22,616 nucleotides of DNA from WHTB01 sp050699035 (GTDB lineage: Bacteria > Actinomycetota > Actinomycetes > Propionibacteriales > Nocardioidaceae): NCBI GenBank assembly GCA_050699035.1, contig JBOHDE010000038.1, positions 1 to 22,616 of the forward strand, in the 5' to 3' direction. This document shows, in pieces, positions 15,063 through 21,467 of the stretch; position 1 is the first letter of the stretch, and each line of letters starts with the position of its first letter. The notes below the pieces were generated by a model. The model worked only from the letters and a program-made list of their open reading frames with translations. It ran no database searches and had not been told where the DNA came from. A program made the position numbers and the translations under genes.

Positions 15063-16805
15063 ATGCAGCAGCACAGGTACGACGTGGTCATCGTCGGTGC
15101 CGGCGGTGCCGGAATGCGCGCCGCTCTCGAGTCGGGGCAGCGCGCCCGCACCGCCGTACTCACCAAGCTCTACCCGACGCGCTCGCACACCGGCGCCGCC
15201 CAGGGCGGCATGTGCGCCGCGCTCGCCAACGTCGAGGAGGACAACTGGGAGTGGCACACCTTCGACACGGTCAAGGGCGGCGACTACCTCGTCGACCAGG
15301 ACGCCGCCGAGGTGATGTGCAGGGAGGCCATCGACGCGGTCCTCGACCTCGAGAAGATGGGCCTGCCGTTCAACCGCACGCCGGACGGACGCATCGACCA
15401 GCGCCGGTTCGGCGGCCACACCCGTAAGCACGGCGAGGCCGCCGTCCGCCGCTCCTGCTTCGCGGCCGACCGCACCGGCCACATGATCTTGCAGACGCTC
15501 TACCAGCAGTGTGTGAAGCACGACGTCGAGTTCTTCAACGAGTTCTACGTGCTCGACCTGCTGCTGACGGAGGGCCGCACGTCCGGCGTCATCGCGTACG
15601 AGCTGGCCACCGGCGAGATCCACGTGTTCTCCGCCAAGGCGGTGATCTTCGCGACCGGCGGGTTCGGCAAGGTCTTCCGTACGACCTCCAACGCGCACAC
15701 GCTGACCGGCGACGGCATGGGCATCATCTGGCGGCGCGGCCTGCCGCTGGAGGACATGGAGTTCTTCCAGTTCCACCCGACCGGGCTGGCCGGTCTCGGC
15801 GTACTCCTGTCCGAGGCCGCGCGCGGCGAGGGTGGCATCCTGCGCAACAACGACGGCGAGCGCTTCATGGAGCGGTACGCACCGACCATCAAGGACCTCG
15901 CCCCCCGCGACATGGTCGCCCGCGCGATGGCCAACGAGGTCCGTGAGGGCCGTGGTTGTGGCCCGGAGAGCGCCTACGTCTACCTCGACCTGACCCACTT
16001 GCCGAAGGAGCAGATCGACGCCAAGCTGCCCGACATCACCGAGTTCGCCCGCACCTACCTCGGCGTCGAGCCGTACGACGAGCCGATCCCGGTGTTCCCG
16101 ACGGCGCACTACGCGATGGGCGGCATCCCCACCAACATCAAGGGCCAGGCGCTGGGCGACGGCTCGGCCGTCGTACCCGGGCTTTATGCCGCCGGCGAGG
16201 TCGCCTGCGTGTCGGTGCACGGCGCGAACCGTCTCGGCACCAACTCGCTGCTCGACATCAACGTGTTCGGCCGGCGGGCCGGCATCTTCGCCGCCGAGTA
16301 CGCCAAGTCGACCGAGCACCTGGAGCTGCCCGACGCGCCGGAGGCGGCGGTCGTCGAGATGCTCGAGGGCATGCGCGCCGCCGGCGGGTCGGAGCGCGTC
16401 GCCGCGATCCGGAGCGAGCTGCAGGCGACGATGGACCTCAACGCGCAGGTCTACCGCACCGAAGGATCGCTCAAGCAGGCACTCAGCGACATCGAGGGAC
16501 TCAAGGTTCGTTACACGCAGGTTTCCGTACAGGACAAGGGAAAACGGTTCAACACCGACCTGCTCGAAGCCGTCGAGCTGGGCTTCCTGCTGGAGCTCGC
16601 CGAAGTGCTCGTCGTGTCGGCACTGGCGCGTGAGGAGTCGCGCGGCGGCCACTACCGCGAGGACCATCCGACCCGTGACGACGTCAACTTCATGCGCCAC
16701 ACGATGGCCGTCCGCGAGGTCGACTCGGAGGGCGTCCCGGCCATCCGACTCGACTACAAACCGGTCACCCAGACGCGCTATCGGCCGATGGAGCGCAAGT
16801 ACTGA
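15063..16805 (+). CDS. sdhA: Succinate dehydrogenase flavoprotein subunit
   Basis: A 580-residue catalytic subunit that oxidises succinate to fumarate in the TCA cycle and passes electrons to SdhB. The N-terminal FAD dinucleotide motif is VIVGAGGAGMRAALE (9-23). RSHTGAAQGGM contains H42, the likely covalent FAD attachment site. Active-site landmarks include FFQFHPTGLAG, ERFMERYAP (catalytic Arg), HYAMGGIPTN and VHGANRLGTNSLLD. Length matches the family (about 580-590). ATG at 15063 has GTGAGG 7 nt upstream. Its TGA overlaps the sdhB ATG (TGATG). All key residues are present, so the enzyme should be functional; by family it works as succinate dehydrogenase in aerobic actinobacteria. Confidence 0.97.
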   Translation: MQQHRYDVVIVGAGGAGMRAALESGQRARTAVLTKLYPTRSHTGAAQGGMCAALANVEEDNWEWHTFDTVKGGDYLVDQDAAEVMCREAIDAVLDLEKMGLPFNRTPDGRIDQRRFGGHTRKHGEAAVRRSCFAADRTGHMILQTLYQQCVKHDVEFFNEFYVLDLLLTEGRTSGVIAYELATGEIHVFSAKAVIFATGGFGKVFRTTSNAHTLTGDGMGIIWRRGLPLEDMEFFQFHPTGLAGLGVLLSEAARGEGGILRNNDGERFMERYAPTIKDLAPRDMVARAMANEVREGRGCGPESAYVYLDLTHLPKEQIDAKLPDITEFARTYLGVEPYDEPIPVFPTAHYAMGGIPTNIKGQALGDGSAVVPGLYAAGEVACVSVHGANRLGTNSLLDINVFGRRAGIFAAEYAKSTEHLELPDAPEAAVVEMLEGMRAAGGSERVAAIRSELQATMDLNAQVYRTEGSLKQALSDIEGLKVRYTQVSVQDKGKRFNTDLLEAVELGFLLELAEVLVVSALAREESRGGHYREDHPTRDDVNFMRHTMAVREVDSEGVPAIRLDYKPVTQTRYRPMERKY

Positions 16806-17506
16806 TGGACGTCACGCTCAAGATCCGGCGCTACAACCCCGAGGTGTCCGAGGACGTCAGGTGGGAGGAGCACACGGTCAGCATGCAGCCGACCGACAAG
16901 GTGCTCGACGCGCTGCACAAAGTCAAGTGGGAGATCGACGGCTCGCTCACCTTCCGGCGGTCCTGCGCCCATGGCGTGTGCGGCTCCGACGCGATGCGGA
17001 TCAACGGCCGCAACCGGCTGGCCTGCAAGACGCTGGTCAAGGACGTCAACCCGGACCAGCCGATCAGCATCGAGCCGATCAAGGGACTGCCGGTGCTGAA
17101 GGACCTGGTCGTCGACATGGAGCCGTTCTTCGATGCCTACCGGTCGATGCTGCCGTTCCTCGTCACCACCGGCAACGAGCCGACCCGGGAGCGGCTGCAG
17201 AGCCAGCAGGACCGGGACCGGTTCGACGACACCACCAAGTGCATCCTGTGTGCGGCGTGCACGACGTCGTGCCCGGTCTACTGGACCGACGGACAGTACT
17301 TCGGTCCGCAGGCGATCGTCGGTGCGCACCGGTTCATCTTCGACAGCCGCGACGAGGGCACCGACCAACGGCTCGAGATCCTCAACGACAAGGAGGGCGT
17401 GTGGCGGTGCCGCACGACTTTCAACTGCACCGAGGCGTGCCCCCGCGGCATCGAGGTCACGAAGGCGATCCAGGAAGTGAAGCGGGCGCTGATCTTCCGC
17501 CGCTGA
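16805..17506 (+). CDS. sdhB: Succinate dehydrogenase iron-sulfur subunit
   Basis: A 233-residue electron-transfer subunit carrying three clusters. The [2Fe-2S] site is SCAHGVCGSDAM plus LAC: C54, C59, C74, with D62 in place of the third Cys, as in E. coli SdhB. The [4Fe-4S] site is CILCAACTTSCP and the [3Fe-4S] site is CRTTFNCTEACPRGI. The arrangement and length are those of standard SdhB. The start overlaps the sdhA stop by one base. The gene ends 24 nt before the convergent PLP enzyme gene; no hairpin terminator is visible in that gap. Confidence 0.97.
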   Translation: MDVTLKIRRYNPEVSEDVRWEEHTVSMQPTDKVLDALHKVKWEIDGSLTFRRSCAHGVCGSDAMRINGRNRLACKTLVKDVNPDQPISIEPIKGLPVLKDLVVDMEPFFDAYRSMLPFLVTTGNEPTRERLQSQQDRDRFDDTTKCILCAACTTSCPVYWTDGQYFGPQAIVGAHRFIFDSRDEGTDQRLEILNDKEGVWRCRTTFNCTEACPRGIEVTKAIQEVKRALIFRR

Positions 17507-17530
17507 CCCGCCGACCGGTGCAGTGCGCCG

Positions 17531-18460
17531 CTACGGTACGGCCGGGTTGTTGCCACCACTGACCACCACGACGACGGTGTCACCGGGATGTACGTCGACC
17601 CGCCCCGTCATCAGGCCGGCCAGCGCGACGCAGGCACCGGGCTCGGCCAGCAGCCGGCAGCGCTGCCACAGCCAGGCCCGCGCCGCGAGGATCTCGTCGT
17701 CCGATACCAACGGCACCTGCACGCCGGCGGCTCGGGCGATCTCGAACGCCGTCCGACCCACCTCGGCCGGCCCGAGGGAGTCGGCCGCCACCCCGCCGAC
17801 CTCGACCGGCACCAGCTGCCCGGCCGCCAACGCGGCGTGCAGGTTGGCGCACCGCTCCGGCTCGACCGGCTGCACCCGCGGGTCTAGGGCGATGGCGAGA
17901 CCGGAGTACAGCCCACCGCCGCCACAGCCCACGACCACGACGTCGGCATCCGGGACTTGGTCGGCAAGCTCGAGGCCGAGCGTCCCCTGGCCGCAGATCG
18001 TGCCGGCCTGCTCGTACGGATGGATCAACGCGACGCCATGCTCCTCGGCCCAGGCCATCCCGACCTTGAACGCGTCGGCCACCACGCCGTCGACCACATG
18101 GGCCGTGCCGCCGTACCCGCGTACCCGGTCGATCTTCTCCGGCGTCGCGAGCGACGGCACGAAGACGTCGGCAGCGATCCCCACATGGGCCGCCGCCCAA
18201 GCGACGGCCGCGCCGTGGTTGCCGCCGGACACGGCCGCGACACCGGGCGGCATCGGGTCGGCGGAGAGCACGGAGTTCAGTGCGCCCCGGGCCTTGAACG
18301 ACCCGGTGTGCTGGAGCAGCTCGAGCTTGAGTACGACCCGTGCGGGCACGCCGAGATCGCCGCCGTGGATCTCCAGGACAGGGGTACGCCGGATACCGGT
18401 GTGGATGCGGACCTGGGCGGCCTCGACGTCGGTGCGGGTCAGCGTCAGCGGGCTGTTCAC
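17531..18460 (-). CDS. Threonine/serine dehydratase-like PLP enzyme
   Basis: A 309-residue fold-type II PLP enzyme, the short form without a C-terminal ACT regulatory domain. It fits catabolic threonine ammonia-lyase (TdcB-like), serine racemase or hydroxyaspartate dehydratase. PLP Lys is K56 in TGSFKARGALN. The cofactor loop is VSGGNHGAAVAWAA and the phosphate-binding glycine loop is VGCGGGGLYSG. The end VVVVSGGNNPAVP is typical. The expected reaction is deamination of Thr or Ser to an oxoacid and ammonia. GTG at 18460 gives the family N-terminus; AAGAAT ends 6 nt upstream and a perfect 16-bp palindrome lies just beyond that. Which hydroxy-amino acid is used cannot be told. Convergent with sdhB. 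Confidence 0.88.
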   Translation of the reverse strand: MNSPLTLTRTDVEAAQVRIHTGIRRTPVLEIHGGDLGVPARVVLKLELLQHTGSFKARGALNSVLSADPMPPGVAAVSGGNHGAAVAWAAAHVGIAADVFVPSLATPEKIDRVRGYGGTAHVVDGVVADAFKVGMAWAEEHGVALIHPYEQAGTICGQGTLGLELADQVPDADVVVVGCGGGGLYSGLAIALDPRVQPVEPERCANLHAALAAGQLVPVEVGGVAADSLGPAEVGRTAFEIARAAGVQVPLVSDDEILAARAWLWQRCRLLAEPGACVALAGLMTGRVDVHPGDTVVVVVSGGNNPAVP

Positions 18461-18473
18461 CGGGCCATTCTTG

Positions 18474-18489
18474 CCGACCCGCGGGTCGG
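18474..18489. promoter_or_regulatory. Perfect 16-bp palindrome between two minus-strand genes
   Basis: CCGACCCGCGGGTCGG reads identically on both strands. It sits 8 bp past the stop of the small membrane protein gene and 13 bp before the GTG of the dehydratase, directly upstream of the AAGAAT -10-like box. It could be an operator overlapping the dehydratase promoter, or a terminator stem for the upstream gene; no T-tract follows. Confidence 0.55.
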
Positions 18490-18497
18490 ACCGGAGA

Positions 18498-18773
18498 TCA
18501 GAACATCACGAGCGCAGCGATCGAGGCCGGGACCACGCCGAGCACGAGCCAGGGCGACAGCGGCGAACGGCGGTGGACGAGCAGCATGCCGGCGATCGTC
18601 GCGACACCGACGACGGCGGACATGCAGGTCAGCCCGATGGCAGCCGACCGACGACCGGGATCATCGATGGTCAGGGTCCCGGTGATCGCCAACGCCACCG
18701 TGGGAGCCAGCCCGACGACCAGCACGATGAGCGACGCGACCCACTGCTGAACCTTCTCGATCTCCACGCGCAC
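18498..18773 (-). CDS. Small hypothetical membrane protein (three helices)
   Basis: A 91-residue protein with three predicted transmembrane segments (about 11-33, 45-65, 73-90), a short basic loop at RRSAA (about 41-45) and another at HRRSPLSP. No family is recognised. Minus-strand GTG at 18773 is the first start; a second GTG two codons later is equally possible, and neither has a good ribosome site. Third-position G/C bias is consistent with coding. Two palindromes lie 36-65 bp upstream. It may be co-transcribed with the downstream dehydratase gene (37-bp gap), but the palindrome there could separate them. Confidence 0.6.
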   Translation of the reverse strand: MRVEIEKVQQWVASLIVLVVGLAPTVALAITGTLTIDDPGRRSAAIGLTCMSAVVGVATIAGMLLVHRRSPLSPWLVLGVVPASIAALVMF

Positions 18774-18808
18774 ATGATGCTGCCTGCCGGCCAGGAGCGC
18801 CCCACGGG

Positions 18809-18838
18809 GGTCGGCCGACCGGCCGGGGTGAACACCCC
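18809..18838. promoter_or_regulatory. Two adjacent palindromes upstream of the small membrane gene
   Basis: GGTCGGCCGACC (18809-18820) is a perfect 12-bp palindrome. GGGGTGAACACCCC (18825-18838) pairs 5 bp on each side of GAAC. They lie in the 213-bp gap between the NUDIX stop (18987) and the small membrane gene start (18773). They may be operator sites of the latter or a compound terminator after NUDIX. No other feature is seen in this gap. Confidence 0.4.
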
Positions 18839-18986
18839 TTTGCGCTCCATCCCCTCGGCATGGCGGCGGCCGGCCGATAGTGCTGCGCCCAGCCGTCCGG
18901 TGCTCGACCTCAGCTGACCGGCGAGTCGCCCAGCACAGAACGGTCCTTCAGGGCTGTCGCTCGACTCCTGCCTCGCCATCTGTGCC

Positions 18987-19562
18987 CTATTCGGAGAGCA
19001 CGCCGTGCTCGCGGAGGAGGGTCAGTGCCGCCAAGGTGATCGCATCCTTGACTACGCCCTCGCGTATGCCAGCGCCCAGATCGCGCAGTGACACCCATTT
19101 CACCGCGCGTACTTCCTGTGTGTCTCGCGGATTCGCCTGCGTGGACGGCCAGGTTGCGTGGAAAATAGCGACCTCGCCAGCGAGGAGGCCCGAATTTGGG
19201 GTGACATCACCAAGCCGAACTACTGACTCTGGCTCTCCGCCGAGCTCTTCATCAAGTTCCATGAGGAGCGATTCGATTGGATTGTCACCCGCGGCGAAAC
19301 CCCGTGGAATCCCCCACTCCCAGGATGCGGTCGGGTACCGATAGACAAGGACGAGAGCGATCTTGCTTGCATGCGTGACCACGCATGCAACTCCAGGCAT
19401 GCCCTGGCTCTCCACGACCCTGACGTACGTTCCTTGCCGGCCGTCTGCGAACATGACTTCGTCGTCGTAAAGAGTCACGTACTTGTTGTCAAACCCGACC
19501 CGCCTTGCGACCAATGTGATCGCAGGGGGTAGGGCCAGCGATACAAACTCCAGCTCATCCAT
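18987..19562 (-). CDS. NUDIX hydrolase with divergent Nudix box
   Basis: A 191-residue NUDIX protein resembling the ADP-ribose pyrophosphatase branch. An N-terminal strand region (about 18-50, ARRVGFDNKYVTLYDDEVMF) precedes the core. The Nudix box GFAAGDNPIESLLMELDEELGG keeps the metal-binding E-L-x-E-E of the consensus (GX5EX7REUXEEXGU), but the first Glu is Asp, the spacing before it is one residue shorter and the RE Arg is Met. It probably hydrolyses a nucleoside-diphosphate derivative; substrate unknown. ATG at 19562 overlaps the stop of the 447-aa gene by 8 bp, so the two are translated together. Codon and base composition are less GC-biased than in the flanking genes, suggesting acquisition by transfer. 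A longer in-frame reading upstream is a shadow of the 447-aa gene. Confidence 0.85.
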   Translation of the reverse strand: MDELEFVSLALPPAITLVARRVGFDNKYVTLYDDEVMFADGRQGTYVRVVESQGMPGVACVVTHASKIALVLVYRYPTASWEWGIPRGFAAGDNPIESLLMELDEELGGEPESVVRLGDVTPNSGLLAGEVAIFHATWPSTQANPRDTQEVRAVKWVSLRDLGAGIREGVVKDAITLAALTLLREHGVLSE

Positions 19563-20898
19563 TGTCAGGATCCTCGTCCACGCGAATGGCCGCCTCAGCG
19601 GAGGGTTGGGTGACACGGAGCAGCCGACCCACTCGCCATTCCGCGACCGAGCGCTCCCAGTCAGGCGAATGAACCACATGCGGAAGCACGGCACCTGCGA
19701 AGGCTCCGAGCAAGCCGCCTGCAATCGAGGAGCCGAGCGAGCCACCCAGCGCATGACTAGTCGTAGCCGCTGCCGTCCCTGCAGTCCCCGCCATCAGAAA
19801 TGGGATGCCGCGGCGAACCAACAACACCAGTTTTCCGTGCTCGGTCTGTATCGCGTACCGATCATGCAGGAGTTCGCGCATGCGACGCTCCCGCGCGCTG
19901 TCGAGGTCGGCCGGATACGGATGCTCGCTCAAGCGCCGCTCCGCTTCGGCCCAGGTCAACCAGTTCGCGCGAGACTCCTCGTCGATAAACAGGGCGGCGC
20001 TGTGGCGAAAGTCGACCGTCAGATCGGCTCTCCGCAGGACGGCCGCGAGCTCGAGGTCCTCCTCCTCTTCGCGCAACGTGAGAGCACCGAGCGACTTAGC
20101 GACCTTGCGGTTGTAGTTGAGATCGACCGTCCGGCGCAACGCCGCCAGACCGCCGTGGCCGGCATCCTTCCTGGTTGCTGCGGCGTACGCGCTCAGGACG
20201 TTGTACCAGCCCGTTCGCGTCTCCAGTGTGTATGTCTTCATCAGTTTGTCCTGGTCCTTCGCACGGCTCAGTGCGGCGACACGCCAACGAAGCACGTCCC
20301 GGTGAAGCTTTGCCAAGTACGCAACTTCAGACCCTTTGGCGGTCAGATGATCGCGAACCATCGTTTCGATGCTCCATTGGCACTCAACTGCCTCCTCGGA
20401 GGCCGCGCTCGCTCTAAAGGCCGAGTCCATGCGAAGCAACGCCTCACATCGCGCTTCTAGTGACTCGGGCAGCCTCGTCATCTTGCCACTGGTGAAGTTG
20501 GCGCGTAGTTCGTCCCTCACCTCCCGGTCGCTCAATTCTGGCCACGCCGAGAACTTGAAGTCTCGCCCCAACGCCGAGACAAATGCATTCTTCAGGGAGA
20601 AGGTCTCGGCCGTGGTCGCGCGTTGTATGACAGATTGCCGGTGGATCCGCATTTGAATGACCGATTTCTCGATCAGACGCAGAACTGCCGCCGACTCATC
20701 ATCGTCGCGAGCGACCAGCTCAAGCAGGTAGGCGCCGTCGAATACTTGATTCTGCGAGAGCACGGGGGTGTCGCTGCCGACCAGCAGGTCGAGCAAAAGC
20801 GTGCTTGTCGCTCTGAGACCACGCTCGTTGCGGGCCAGGGGATCCTCAGAATGGGCAAAGTTCACCGTGTCGAGTATCGAAAGGAAGTACTTGGACAC
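19555..20898 (-). CDS. Unknown 447-residue protein with C-terminal glycine-zipper hydrophobic region
   Basis: No family is recognised. Residues 1-360 are soluble-looking and charged, probably mostly helical; examples are LLLDLLVGSDTPVLSQ (about 35-50), AVLRLIEKSVIQMRIHRQS and an acidic run LREEEEDLELAAVLRRADL. Residues about 364-409 are hydrophobic with small-residue repeats (GTAGTAAATTSHALGGSLG, then SSIAGGLLGAFAGAV). This glycine-zipper-like stretch could form one or two membrane helices. A basic/acidic tail of 38 residues follows. GTG at 20898 has GGAGG (20910-20906) exactly 7 nt upstream, a confident start. A perfect TAGATT -10 lies at 20934-20929 on the minus strand. The stop overlaps the NUDIX start, and base composition is lower in GC than the window. 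An RHS remnant lies just upstream. Confidence 0.8.
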   Translation of the reverse strand: MSKYFLSILDTVNFAHSEDPLARNERGLRATSTLLLDLLVGSDTPVLSQNQVFDGAYLLELVARDDDESAAVLRLIEKSVIQMRIHRQSVIQRATTAETFSLKNAFVSALGRDFKFSAWPELSDREVRDELRANFTSGKMTRLPESLEARCEALLRMDSAFRASAASEEAVECQWSIETMVRDHLTAKGSEVAYLAKLHRDVLRWRVAALSRAKDQDKLMKTYTLETRTGWYNVLSAYAAATRKDAGHGGLAALRRTVDLNYNRKVAKSLGALTLREEEEDLELAAVLRRADLTVDFRHSAALFIDEESRANWLTWAEAERRLSEHPYPADLDSARERRMRELLHDRYAIQTEHGKLVLLVRRGIPFLMAGTAGTAAATTSHALGGSLGSSIAGGLLGAFAGAVLPHVVHSPDWERSVAEWRVGRLLRVTQPSAEAAIRVDEDPDNG

Positions 20899-20905
20899 CG
20901 CGCGG

Positions 20906-20967
20906 CCTCCGCTCCGTCGGGCGCTGACAATCTACTGTCTCGCTGTTCCGCCCGTGGTTGCTGTCAA
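20906..20967 (-). promoter_or_regulatory. Promoter and ribosome site of the 447-aa/NUDIX unit
   Basis: On the minus strand TAGATT (20934-20929) fits the actinobacterial -10 and GGAGG (20910-20906) is the ribosome site. A perfect TTGACA occurs at 20967-20962, but it lies 27 nt from TAGATT, too far to be its -35. It sits inside the small inverted repeat GTTGACAGCAAC, so it may belong to another promoter or an operator. Confidence 0.5.
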
Positions 20968-21020
20968 CTACATGTTCATACCCGAGACTGCGTCCGCCCC
21001 TCCGCCGTCGGGCGCAGTCA

Positions 21021-21383
21021 TCACCAGGTCGGGTCACTGGTGAGGGTCAGCGACGCGGCGTGACTGCTGGAGGTGTAGTCGCGGGTGGTGGTCCCCCGGG
21101 GGGTGAGTTCCCAGGCCCGGGTGAGGCGGACGATCGGGTCGTAGGTGTAGGTGCTGGTCCAGTTGGTCCGGTTCGTCTCGCTCTGCCGGGTCGGGGTGCC
21201 GCGGCCGCCGGCCAGGTAGGTGTAGTCGAAGTGGTCACCGCGCCCGGCCAGGTAGGTGTAGCCGGTCGACGGGTCCGGCGCCCCCACCACGTCGGTGCTT
21301 CGCACCGAGGTTGCAGTATGCACACCCAGCTCGCCGCCGACCTGGCCCACCGGAACGCCGAGATGGACGTACTTGGGGTTCAT
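21021..21383 (-). pseudogene. RHS/YD-repeat protein remnant
   Basis: A 120-codon open stretch whose middle reads like RHS (YD) repeats: GYTYLAGRGDHFDYTYLAG, then STYTYDPIVRLTRAWEL and GTTTRDYT. The YTYLAG unit is repeated at a 12-codon spacing, visible as the 16-bp direct repeat GGCCAGGTAGGTGTAG at 21210-21225 and 21246-21261 (plus strand). The expected YTYDAASNLTS-type continuation is degraded to YTSSSHAASLTLTS before a stop. Complete RHS/WapA proteins are over 1,000 residues and begin with a secretion signal, both missing here. It is most likely the debris of a larger polymorphic-toxin or RHS gene. No ribosome site is seen. Confidence 0.55.
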
Positions 21384-21397
21384 CGATGCCTAGTGGC

Positions 21398-21416
21398 CCC
21401 GAGATCGTCCATCTCG
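21398..21416. terminator. 7-bp perfect hairpin downstream of the YihY/BrkB gene
   Basis: CCGAGAT and ATCTCGG pair perfectly around CGTCC. It lies 52 bp past the stop of the minus-strand YihY/BrkB gene. No T-tract follows, so a terminator role is tentative. Otherwise the 84-bp gap between the RHS remnant and this gene holds nothing I recognise. Confidence 0.35.
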
Positions 21417-21467
21417 GCGTTCTCGGCGCGAACACGGCAGGTGCGGACGTGAACGCCACCGAGTCGG

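Noticed and set aside
18671..18979. A 102-codon minus-strand frame between NUDIX and the small membrane gene
   Set aside because: Ser/Arg/Gly-rich with no motif, overlapping the membrane protein in another frame and covering the palindromes.
20962..20967. Perfect TTGACA as the -35 of the 447-aa gene
   Set aside because: It is 27 nt from the good -10 TAGATT, and no -10-like hexamer lies at 16-18 nt, so it is recorded only as part of a possible operator.
21210..21261. Direct repeat GGCCAGGTAGGTGTAG considered as a CRISPR or att-type repeat
   Set aside because: There are only two copies at a 36-bp period in the YD-repeat reading frame; it is a coding repeat of the RHS remnant.
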